From: Ulota crispa
Taxonomy: Eukaryota; Streptophyta; Bryopsida; Orthotrichales; Orthotrichaceae
Direction: 5' to 3'
Length of the DNA: 64,000 bases
Assembly: GCA_963920765.1 (NCBI GenBank)
Contig: OY987244.1
Location: 870,501-934,500 of the forward strand
In this document: one piece after another, positions 12,620 to 22,597 of the stretch
Position numbering within the stretch: the first letter of the stretch is position 1
Layout of the letters: every line of letters starts with the position of its first letter
Position numbers and translations under genes: made by a program
Notes under the pieces: model-generated
Told to the model about the DNA's origin: nothing
What the model saw: only the letters and a program-made list of their open reading frames with translations
Database searches by the model: none

Positions 12620-12639
12620 GGCTAGAGTATGCAACTCAA

Positions 12640-13107
12640 AGCGCTCTGAATGTCACAAGAGAATAGCAAGGGGCAGAAGTATGCAACTCAACCACCTCCC
12701 AAGCAAACCCTAGCTCTCTCCACACTCAAAGGGATAAAGTAAGCAACTCAACCACTTGCAATGCTAGGTAGCTCCAAGACAAGGGGCTGAAGTATGCAAC
12801 CCAACCACCTCTCAAGCAAATCTCTAGCTTTTTATGCACACAAGGGGCTGAAGTAATCAACTCAACCACCTCCCAAGCAAACCCTAGCTCTCTCCACACT
12901 CAAAGGGATAAAGTAAGCAACTCAACCACTTTCAATGCTAGGTAGCTCCAAGACAAGGGGCTGAAGTATGCAACCCAACCACCTCTCAAGCAAATCTCTA
13001 GCTTTCTATGCACACAAGGGGCTGAAGTAATCAACTCAACCACCTCCCAAGCAAACCCTAGCTCTCTCCACACACAAGGGGCTGAAATATACAACCCAAC
13101 CCTCAAA
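12640..13107 (-). repeat. Tandem repeats in the copia leader
   Basis: The untranslated leader between the primer-binding site and gag holds repeated units of roughly 55-65 bp built around GGGGCTGAAGTA, a CAACTCAACCACC motif and a CCCTAGCTCTC motif (plus-strand reading), with a higher-order period of about 185 bp. The full-length element at 22440-22597 has only two or three such units, so the number of units varies between copies. Confidence 0.75.
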
Positions 13108-13819
13108 GGAGCATAAGATCTATTCAAAATGTGAGGTTATGACTCAAACCTCAGCCTCATACTCACTCTTTGCAATTTCAGCCCCCTTTGAGCAAATACT
13201 ATGCATCCACTTGAGCAAACAACCTCAAGCAAGGGTAGAAACCAACCAAAGCACGCACAAACTCACAAATCACCTCCTTATGCTTCAAAGAAGCACTTTG
13301 GTGATGCAAATCCACCCTTAGCAACTCCAAGCTTCCAAAAGCTTGTGCAACACCAAATGGACCTCCAAGTGAGCTCCAAAGTGGATCAATTCCACCAATA
13401 TGATAGATCAGATCCTTTCAACAAGCTCCAACAAGGTGCACACCTCCACACACTCGAATTTGGTGTTCCACCAAGCTAAATGAGGTTCAGCCACTCTCCA
13501 AGAGGCAAAGTAAGATCTGCAAAGACTCCAAAAGGCATGCAAAGAGAGGTGAAGCTCCTCAAAGGTTCTCTCTAACCACAAATGCACCCCAAACCAAGAA
13601 ACAAGCACAAGAAGTCCTCCAAATGCTCCACAAGACAGGACAAGTGCTGAAGTAGCTCAAATGAGAAGATATGTGACTACAAAAACACCCCTAATACTCA
13701 AGAGTAGCTACAGAAGTCCTCCAAGAGAACAAAGTCAAATTCTAAGGGCAGATGTAGCTCAAATGTGATCTCCACTCATCACAATGTACCTCCACATTCA
13801 TAGAAGTGGATCCATAACC
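13108..13819 (-). other. Copia leader and primer-binding site, copy 1
   Basis: Non-coding leader between the 5' LTR and the tandem-repeat part. The primer-binding site lies at 13803-13819 and reads GGTTATGGATCCACTTC in element sense, a slightly degenerate form of the site at 22153-22169. The 13108-14096 segment is repeated exactly at 14297-15285 on the far side of the N gap. Confidence 0.75.
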
Positions 13820-14095
13820 TATTAAAAACATAGAGAAGATAGAAGAGCAAAGGCACACATGGTATACTCAAATGTATAAATGCAAAAGATGAGAGGGTTC
13901 CCAAACCCTCTCATCTATATACTCTCCCAACCACTCTCCCTTCATCAAAGCATATGGGATAACCACACTCATGGGCTGATCCTCTCTATGAGGTGCCTCC
14001 TACCACGTGCTCTCTCTCTAATGCTAAGTATCCCACCTAGCATATCTCCTTTGGCCTAGAGCAAACTCTTAATGCTCTATTCCAACTTTTCAACA
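13820..14095 (-). repeat. Copia copy 1, 5' LTR (276 bp)
   Basis: Minus-sense LTR beginning TGTTGAAAAGTTGG and ending TTTTTAATA, then the primer-binding site. Slightly shorter than the 283-bp family length because of a small deletion in the ATGTATAAATG area. It ends one base before the N gap. Confidence 0.85.
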
Positions 14096-14096
14096 A

Positions 14097-14296
14097 NNNN
14101 NNNNNNNNNNNNNNNNNNNNNNNNNNNNNNNNNNNNNNNNNNNNNNNNNNNNNNNNNNNNNNNNNNNNNNNNNNNNNNNNNNNNNNNNNNNNNNNNNNNN
14201 NNNNNNNNNNNNNNNNNNNNNNNNNNNNNNNNNNNNNNNNNNNNNNNNNNNNNNNNNNNNNNNNNNNNNNNNNNNNNNNNNNNNNNNNNNNNNNNN
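14097..14296. other. Assembly gap of 200 N
   Basis: A run of exactly 200 undetermined bases. The 989 bp before it (13108-14096) and the 989 bp after it (14297-15285) read the same, so the gap most likely joins two contigs whose ends overlap and were not merged. Confidence 0.97.
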
Positions 14297-15285
14297 GGAG
14301 CATAAGATCTATTCAAAATGTGAGGTTATGACTCAAACCTCAGCCTCATACTCACTCTTTGCAATTTCAGCCCCCTTTGAGCAAATACTATGCATCCACT
14401 TGAGCAAACAACCTCAAGCAAGGGTAGAAACCAACCAAAGCACGCACAAACTCACAAATCACCTCCTTATGCTTCAAAGAAGCACTTTGGTGATGCAAAT
14501 CCACCCTTAGCAACTCCAAGCTTCCAAAAGCTTGTGCAACACCAAATGGACCTCCAAGTGAGCTCCAAAGTGGATCAATTCCACCAATATGATAGATCAG
14601 ATCCTTTCAACAAGCTCCAACAAGGTGCACACCTCCACACACTCGAATTTGGTGTTCCACCAAGCTAAATGAGGTTCAGCCACTCTCCAAGAGGCAAAGT
14701 AAGATCTGCAAAGACTCCAAAAGGCATGCAAAGAGAGGTGAAGCTCCTCAAAGGTTCTCTCTAACCACAAATGCACCCCAAACCAAGAAACAAGCACAAG
14801 AAGTCCTCCAAATGCTCCACAAGACAGGACAAGTGCTGAAGTAGCTCAAATGAGAAGATATGTGACTACAAAAACACCCCTAATACTCAAGAGTAGCTAC
14901 AGAAGTCCTCCAAGAGAACAAAGTCAAATTCTAAGGGCAGATGTAGCTCAAATGTGATCTCCACTCATCACAATGTACCTCCACATTCATAGAAGTGGAT
15001 CCATAACCTATTAAAAACATAGAGAAGATAGAAGAGCAAAGGCACACATGGTATACTCAAATGTATAAATGCAAAAGATGAGAGGGTTCCCAAACCCTCT
15101 CATCTATATACTCTCCCAACCACTCTCCCTTCATCAAAGCATATGGGATAACCACACTCATGGGCTGATCCTCTCTATGAGGTGCCTCCTACCACGTGCT
15201 CTCTCTCTAATGCTAAGTATCCCACCTAGCATATCTCCTTTGGCCTAGAGCAAACTCTTAATGCTCTATTCCAACTTTTCAACAA
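14297..15285 (-). repeat. Exact direct repeat of 13108-14096 (leader plus 5' LTR)
   Basis: Offset from the first copy is a constant 1189 bp, with no difference seen. Contains a second primer-binding site and LTR (15009-15284, minus). It abuts plus-oriented copia leader sequence at 15286. Probably the same genomic DNA as 13108-14096 represented twice. Confidence 0.9.
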
Positions 15286-15458
15286 CTTCAGCCCCTTGTT
15301 TTGGAGCTACCTAGCATTGCAAGTGGTTGAGTTGCTTACTTTATCCCTTTGAGTGTGGAGAGAGCTAGGGTTTGCTTGGGAGGTGGTTGAGTTGCATACT
15401 TCTGCCCCTTGCTATTCTCTTGTGACATTCAGAGCGCTTTGAGTTGCATACTCTAGCC

Positions 15459-18400
15459 ATGGCCACCTACGAAGGTGAGACACCCCATGTTGTGGACAAG
15501 TACAATGGAGACAACTTCTCCTTGTTCAAGTTCAAGATGGAGATGATCCTTGATGAGAAGGATCTTTGGAACATTGTTGAGGGCAATGAGACGGCTCTTT
15601 CAAGTGATAGTGACCCCTAGGTCATCTCGGCCTTCAAAAAGCGTGAGAGAACCGCGTTTCGCATTTTGTGCACTCACTTGGTGGATGCACAAATCCAACA
15701 CGTCAAGTCTTTTAAAGGAGCTGCGAAAGCATGGAAGACTCTATGCGGCATCCACGAGACCAAGGGTTTGGCCAATGTGTTGTTTCTGAGGCGCAAGTTC
15801 TTCACCATCAAGATGCAAGAGACGGATGACCTCTTGCAACACATCAACAAGGTGAAGACTCTTGCAGACCAACTCGAAGCCTTTGATGTGCCCGTGACGA
15901 AAGGAGACATTGTCATGACCATTTTGGAGAGCTTGCCACCATGTTATGAGAACTTGATTTTGGCCATGGAGACCAAGGACATCAAAGAGCTCACCCTCAC
16001 CTACGTGACGTCGCGATTGATGCATGAGGTGACAAGAAAGAAAGAGCATCAGATTGTGGCCACGGAGAATGCGGCGTTGATTACTTGCCACAAGAGTGGT
16101 GGAGATTCAACCAAAACTCAAGGTGAGCCCCTTTTATGCTTCCATTGTGGCAAACCGGGTCACTTTGCTTGTAATTGCTACAAACGCAAGAGTAGCAAGG
16201 GTGAGAAGGCCAACAAGGCCAATGTGCATGAGAGTGGTGACGACTATGCATTCATGGCCTTCCATGATGGTTCATTGAGCTTGGGGGATGATTGGATCAT
16301 GGATTCGGGGGCTACCACCTACATGTCACCCCATACAACTCATTTTGACACCTTTGAGCCCATTTCATCAAGGAAGGTGTTCATGGGTGATGATTCGATA
16401 CTCCAAGCACTTGGGAGGGGTTCCATTTCGGTGGACACCCTTGTTGAGGGATGCATCAAGCGCATTCGATTCAAGAATGTGATGTATGTGCCCAAGTTGC
16501 AAAGCAACCTCCTTTCGATGAGCAAGATAGTCGAAGGAAGGTTGAATGTGCCATTTGAAAGCCTTGGGTGCATTGTGAGATCTCCGGATGGAGACACTCG
16601 AGCCATGGCATCACGTGAGGGCAACTTGTACATTTTGCGATGCAAGGTTGTGCATGGCGGAGAGAGTGCCCGAGTTGCCAATTCTACCATGGATGGGCTG
16701 ATTTTGTGGCATCGACGCATGAGGCACTTAAATGTGCAGAGCTTGAAGGCTCTTCCAAGCTTGGTGAGTGGCCTTGACCTTCCCAAGTCCCATGGTGATG
16801 ACTTGCCCAATGCTTGTGAAGGTTGCATTGAGGGCAAGCAACAACGGCACTCATTTCCAAAGGATGGTGCCACACGTGCCACCAAGGTGTTGGGCATTGT
16901 GCATTCAGATGTGTGTGGCCCCATGAAGACCACATCATTGGGTGGGGCAAGGTACTTTTAAACCTTCATTGACGACTTTTCAAAAAAGGTGTGGGTGTAC
17001 TTTCTCAAGGCCAAGAGCGAGTGCTTTGAGCGATTCAACGTGTTCAAAGCCTTAGTGAAGAAGGAGGCGGAGTGCTCCATCAAGGTATTGCGGTCCGACA
17101 ACGGCGAGAAGTACACTTCCAACCAATTCGAGGCATATTTGAAGGCCCAAGGTATTGTGCACCAAACCTCAACTCCACATACACCGCAGCAAAATGGAGT
17201 GGCCGAGAGGGCCAAGCGCACCATTGTAGAGATGACTAGGAGCATGATCTATGGCCAAAAGCTTGGGTTGGAGTATTGGGCTGAAGCCGTGAGCAACGCA
17301 GTGTACATTCGCAACCAGTGCCCTACTAGTGCGGTGCATGGCAAGACTCCACAAGAGGCGTGGAGTGGAAGGAGGCCTTCGGTAGCACATATCAGGATGT
17401 TTGGGTGTGTTGCATATGCCAAGATCCCCGATGCATCAAGAACCAAACTTGATGCAAAGGCCGTAAGGGGTTTGTTTTTGGGATATTGTGAGGGCTCCAA
17501 GGCTTATAGGTTGATTTGCTTGGAGTCCAAGAAAATCATTCGATGTTGTGATGTGACCTTCTGTGAGCATGGAGAGTTGCAAGGAGAGTTGGAGTTGGGT
17601 CCAAGTGGGAGTAGTGGCGACCTTGTTGTGGACACACCTCCAACGCCCTCGAATGATGATGATGATGATGAACACGATGAGCACCACCCCCTCGAGGATG
17701 GAGATGGTGACATTGTGGAGGATGCAAGCGCAAGCCAAGGTGATGACGGCTCCAAGCCCAAGAAGGTCACAAGGAAGAAGAATGCACAAGGCATTGCTCC
17801 AAGAGCTGAAGTGGGAGGCACCCAACATGTGGGAGGCGTGCGGCGATCTACAAGGGTAAGTAAGCCTTTGGAGGAGTGGTGGAAGAACCACATCTTTCCT
17901 CAACCATCTTCCAACTCGGATCATGCAAATGTGGCTCTTGTTCATGACTCCACCACACTTGAAGAGGCCTTGGAGTCTCGGGATGCAAGCAAGTGGGAGG
18001 CAGCCATGGAGGAGGAGTACCACTCTCTTCATGCCAACGGCACGTGGGAGTTGACCACCCTTCCTCCATCTCGCAAGGCCGTGGCATGCAAGTGGGTGTT
18101 CAAAACCAAGAGAGATGCTACGGAAGAGATTGTGCGTCACAAGGCAAGGTTGGTGGCAAGGAGATTCTCTCAAGTGCAAGGAGTGGACTTCAACGAGACT
18201 TTTGCTCCCGTGGCCAAGTTCACCACCATACAGTGCATTGTGACCCTTGGAGCTTCGTTGGATTTGGAGATGCATCAAATGGATGTGAAGACGGCCTTCC
18301 TCAACGGCGACTTAGAGGAGGACATCTACATGGAGCAACCCAAGGGGTTTGTGCAACGTGGTCATGAGCACCTAGTTTGTAAGCTCACAAAGCCTTTGTA

Positions 18401-19542
18401 TGGACTAAAAGCAAGCATCGAGAGCATGGTACCAAAAGATTGATGCAAGTCTTTTGGATTTTGGCTTTGAGAGGAGTGTGGCTGACCATAGCTTATATTT
18501 TGCACAAGTGGGAGCCCATGTGATGCTTGTGCTTGTGTATGTTGATGACTTGATCATTCTTTCTAGCAACGTGGAGACCATGGGTGCATTGAAAGCCAAG
18601 TCGGAGGCGGAATACAAGATGACGAACTTGGGAGAGTTGCACTATTGCGTTGGAGTGGAGTTTGCAAGAGATCAAGGTGTGAGGATTATCACTATGAGTC
18701 AAGCCAAGTATGTGGAGGAGGTGTTGAAGCGTTTTGGCATGGAGGATTGCAAACCCATTGGCACTCCATTGGACATCAAGGTGAAGTTGGTATAACTGAG
18801 CTTGGAGGAGTATGATGCTCATGTTTTGAGAATGGTGAGTGTGCCGCACAAATTAGCGGTTAGATCATTGATGAATGCCATAGTGGCTACAAGGGCTGAT
18901 TTGGTCTTTGCCATTAGCACGGTGAGTCAGCACATGGCAAGGCCGAGATGGAGTCATTGGATGGCGGTAAAGAGGATCATGAGGTACCTGAAGGGCACCT
19001 TTCTTGTGAAGTTAAAATTAGGTGGGGGGCACATATGCTTGATGGGGTATTGTGATGCAGATTGGGCTGGCAATGCCAACGACAGGAAGTCGACCACGGG
19101 GTACGCATTTAGCTTTGGAGAGGGCATGGTGTCATGGAGCAGCAAAAAGCAATCCATGGTGGCTTTATCTACGACAGAGGCAGAGTACATGGCAGCCAGC
19201 CATTGCACAAGAGAGGCCATATGGCTAAGGCAGCTCTTGGCGGATGTGGGGTGTGAAGACGTGGAGGGCACGTTGATCATGTGTGACAATCAAGGTGCCA
19301 TAGCTCTTGCCAAGAACCTGGTGCACCATGCGAGGACGAAACATATTAAGGTGCAACACCATTTTGTGAGGGAGAAAGTGGAGAAGGGAAGCATCACATT
19401 GGAGTATTGTCCAACTGATGACATGTTGGCGGATGTAATGACAAAGGCGTTGGCGAGGGATAGGCATGAGCGTTTGACGAGAGCCATGGGCATTGGGGAC
19501 TTTGGCCAATCGCAAAGTGGGAGTGTTGAAAGGTTGGAATAG
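15459..19542 (+). pseudogene. Ty1/copia gag-pol remnant, copy 2
   Basis: Same domain order and same disabling lesions as copy 1: TAG near 15618, TAA near 16960, a +1 shift near 18405 and TAA near 18794. The only differences I could see from copy 1 inside this span lie near the 5' end (one about 15600). The shared lesions show that duplication happened after inactivation, or that the two are one locus assembled twice. Confidence 0.9.
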
Positions 19543-19806
19543 AGCATTAGGAGTTTGCTCTAGGCCAAAGGAGATATGCTAGGTGGGATACTTAGCATTA
19601 GAGAGAGAGCACGTGGTAGGAGGCACCTCATAGAGAGGATCAGCCCATGAGAGTGGTTATCTCATATGGTTTGGTGAAGGGAGAGTGGTTGGGAGAGTAT
19701 ATAGATGAGAGGGTTTGGGAACCCTCTCATCTCTTCCATTTGTATCTTATACATTTGAGTATACCATGTGTGCCTTTGCTCTTCTCTCTTCCTTATGTTT
19801 TCAATA
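19524..19806 (+). repeat. Copia copy 2, 3' LTR (283 bp)
   Basis: Begins TGTTGAAAGG after the polypurine run GCAAAGTGGGAG and ends TTTTCAATA. Contains TATATA at 19698-19703 followed at once by a 12-bp perfect hairpin stem (19704-19715 with 19720-19731). Confidence 0.92.
19698..19731 (+). promoter_or_regulatory. LTR TATA box with adjoining hairpin
   Basis: TATATA is followed without a gap by GATGAGAGGGTT, a four-base loop TGGG, and AACCCTCTCATC. The stem is kept in nearly all LTRs of the family in this window (for example 22050-22077, about 29260-29287, about 33422-33450), while the loop varies. In the full-length element the TATA is changed to TACATA. The position suggests the stem lies at or just after the transcription start, in the R region. 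Confidence 0.6.
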
Positions 19807-21869
19807 ATACTCTCCCAACCACTCTCCCTTCACCTAACCATATGAGATAACCACTTTCATGGGCTGATCCTCTCTATGAGGTGCCTCCTACCACGTCCTC
19901 TCTCTCTAATGCTAAGTATCCCACTTAGCATATCTCCTTTGGCCTAGAGCAAACTCCTAATGCTCTATTCCAACCTTTTAGCACTCCCACTTTGCAATTG
20001 GCCAAAGTCCCCAATGCCCATGGCTCTCGTCAAATGCTCATGCCTATCCCTCGCCAATGCCTTTGTCATCACATCCGCCAACATGTCCTCAGTAGGACAA
20101 TACTCCAATGTGATGCTTCCCTTCTCCACTTTCTCCCTCACAAAATGGTGTTGCACCTCGATGTGTGTCGTCCCTGCATGGTGCACCAGGTTCATGGCAA
20201 GAGCTATGGCACTTTGATTGTCACACATGATCAACGTGCCATCCACGTCCTCACACTTCACATCCTCCAAGAGCTGCCTTAACCACATGGCCTCCCTTGT
20301 ACAATGACTCGCCGCCATGTACTCTGCCTCTTTTGTAGTTAAAGCCACCGTGCATTGCTTTTTGCTGCTCTTAGACAGCATGCCCTCTCCAAAGCTGAAT
20401 GCGTACCTCACTGGACTTCCTGTCATTGGCACCGCCAGCCCAATCTGCATCACAATACCCCATCAAGCGTATATGCCCTCCCTCCAATTTCAACTTCATA
20501 TGAGAGGTGCCCTTCAGGTACCTCATGATCCTCCTCACCAACATCCAATGACTCCATCTCGGCCTTGCCATGTGCTGACTCACCGTGCTAAGGGCAAAGG
20601 CCAAATCAGCCCTTGTACCCACTATGGCATACATCAATGATCCAACCGCTGATTTGTATGGCACACTCACCATCTTCAAAGCATCCGCATCATACTCCTG
20701 CATGCTGAGCTTCACCAACTTCACCTTGGTGTCCGATGGAGTGCCAATGGGTTTGCAATCCTCCATGCCAAACTGCTTCAGCACCTCCTCCACATACTTG
20801 GCTTGACTCATGGTGATGGTCTTTGCACCTCGATCTCTTGCAAACTCCACTCCAACGCAATAGTGCAACTCTCCCAAGTCCGTCATCTTGTATTCCGCTT
20901 CCAACTTGGCCTTCAATGCACCCATGATCTCCACGTTGCTAGAAAGAATGATCAAGTCATCAACACACACAAGCACAAGCATCACATTGGCTCTCACTTG
21001 TGCAAAGTACAAGCTATGGTCAACAACACTCCTCTCAAAGCTAAAGTCCAAAAGACTTGCATCAATCTTTTGGTACCATGCTCTCGATGCTTGTTTTAGT
21101 CCATACAAAGACTTTGAAAGCTTGCAAACTAGGTGCTCATGACCACGTTGCACAAACCCCTTGGGTTGCTCCATGTAAATGTCCTCCTCCAAGTCGCCGT
21201 TGAGGAAGGCCGTCTTCACATCCATTTGATGCATCTCTAAATCCAACAAAGCTCCAAGGGCCACAATGCACCGTATGGTGGTGAACTTGGCCACGGGAGC
21301 AAAAGTCTCGTTGAAGTCCACTCCTTGCACTTGAGAGAATCTCCTTGCCACCAACCTTGCCTTGTGACGCACAATCTCTCCTGTGGCATCTCTCTTGGTT
21401 TTGAACACCCACTTGCATCACACGACCTTGCGAGATGGAGGAAGGGTGGTCAACTCCCACGTGCCGTTGGCATGAAGAGAGTGGTACTCCTCTTCCATGG
21501 CTACCTCCCACTTGCTTGCATCTCGAGACTCCAAGGCTTCTTCAAGTGTGGTGGGATCATGAACACGGGCCTCATTTGCATGATCTGAATTGGAAGTTGG
21601 TAAAGGAAAGATGTGGTTCTTCTACCACTCTCCCAAAGGCTTGCTTACTCTTGTGGACCGCCGCACGCCTCCCACATGTTGAGTACCTCTCCTTCAGTTC
21701 TTGGAACAATGCCCTATGCATTCTTCTTCTTTGTGACTTTCTTGGGCTTGGAGCCTTCATTGCCCTGGCTTGCGCTTGCATCCTCCACAACGTCACCATC
21801 TCCATGCTCGAGGGGGTGGTGTTCATCGTGTCCATCATCAACATCATCATCCGAGGGCGTTGGAGGTGT
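19807..21869 (-). pseudogene. Copia copy 3, 3' part (truncated 3' LTR and pol)
   Basis: Minus strand. 19807-19983 is a 3' LTR lacking about 105 bp of its outer end. 19984-21869 holds RNase H, reverse transcriptase and part of the integrase C-terminal linker. The reverse transcriptase frame is open over 345 codons (20371-21408) and broken elsewhere. The copy is interrupted at 21869 by the full-length element 21870-26967 and resumes at 26968 with the target site GGTGT repeated. Confidence 0.88.
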
Positions 21870-22152
21870 TGTTGAAAGGTTGGAATAGAGCATTAGGAGT
21901 TTGCTCTAGGCCAAAGGAGATATGGTAGGTGGGGTACTCAGCATTAGAGAGACAGCACGTGGTAGGAGGCACCTCATTGAGAAGATCAGCCCATGAGTGT
22001 GGTTATCCCATATGGTTCGGTGAAAGAAGAGTGATTGGGAGAGTACATAGATGAGAGGGTTGGGTGACCCTCTCATCTCTTCCATTTGTATCTTATGCAT
22101 TTGAGTATACCATGTGTGCCTTTGCTCTTCTATCTACCCTATGTTTTCAATA
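21870..22152 (+). repeat. 5' LTR of the full-length copia element
   Basis: 283 bp, TGTTGAAAGG to TTTTCAATA, followed without spacer by the primer-binding site. Contains an 11-bp hairpin stem at 22050-22077 where other copies have a TATA box and stem. Here the TATA is changed to TACATA. Confidence 0.95.
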
Positions 22153-22169
22153 GGTTATGGGCCCACGAC
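22153..22169 (+). promoter_or_regulatory. Primer-binding site matching the anticodon arm of initiator tRNA-Met
   Basis: Reads GGTTATGGGCCCACGAC. Its complement, GTCGTGGGCCCATAACC, matches the anticodon stem-loop of plant initiator tRNA-Met at 16 of 17 positions, with the primer 3' end falling at about nucleotide 39. This is the half-tRNA priming scheme known from Drosophila copia and, in related form, yeast Ty5. Most plant copia elements instead pair with the 3' end of this tRNA (TGGTATCAGAGC), which is absent here. Confidence 0.85.
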
Positions 22170-22597
22170 TTAGAGTGTGCAGGTGCATTATGGTGAGTGG
22201 AGATCACATTTGAGTTTTTGGAGGTGTGGAGTTGCTAAGGGTGGAGTTGCACCACCAAAGTGCTTGTTTGAAGCACAAAGAGGTGATTTGTGAGTTTGTA
22301 CTTGCTTTAGTTGGTTTCTACCCTTGCTTGAGGTTGTTTGCTCAAATGGATGCATAGTATTTGCTCAAAGGGGGCTGAAATTGTAAGGAGTGAGTTTGAG
22401 GGTGAGGTTTGAGTGATAACCTCACATTTTGGGAGATCTTGTGCTCCTTTGAGGGTTGGGTTGTATACTTCAGTCCCTTGTGTGTGGAGAGAGCTAGGGT
22501 TTGCTTGGGAGGTGGTTGAGTTGCATACTTCAGCCCCTTTGTGTGCATAGAGAGCTAGAGATTTGTTTGAGAGGTGGTTGAGTTGCATACTTTAGCC

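Larger units (their letters stand above)
15286..19806 (+). mobile_element. Copia copy 2, inverted near-identical partner of copy 1, lacking its own 5' LTR
   Basis: Runs as a mirror of 8272-12792: paired positions always sum to 28078, so there is no insertion or deletion between arms of 4.52 kb. It starts inside the leader repeats and ends with a 283-bp 3' LTR. There is no plus-oriented 5' LTR; instead a minus-oriented LTR lies directly against the leader at 15285/15286. Confidence 0.85.
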
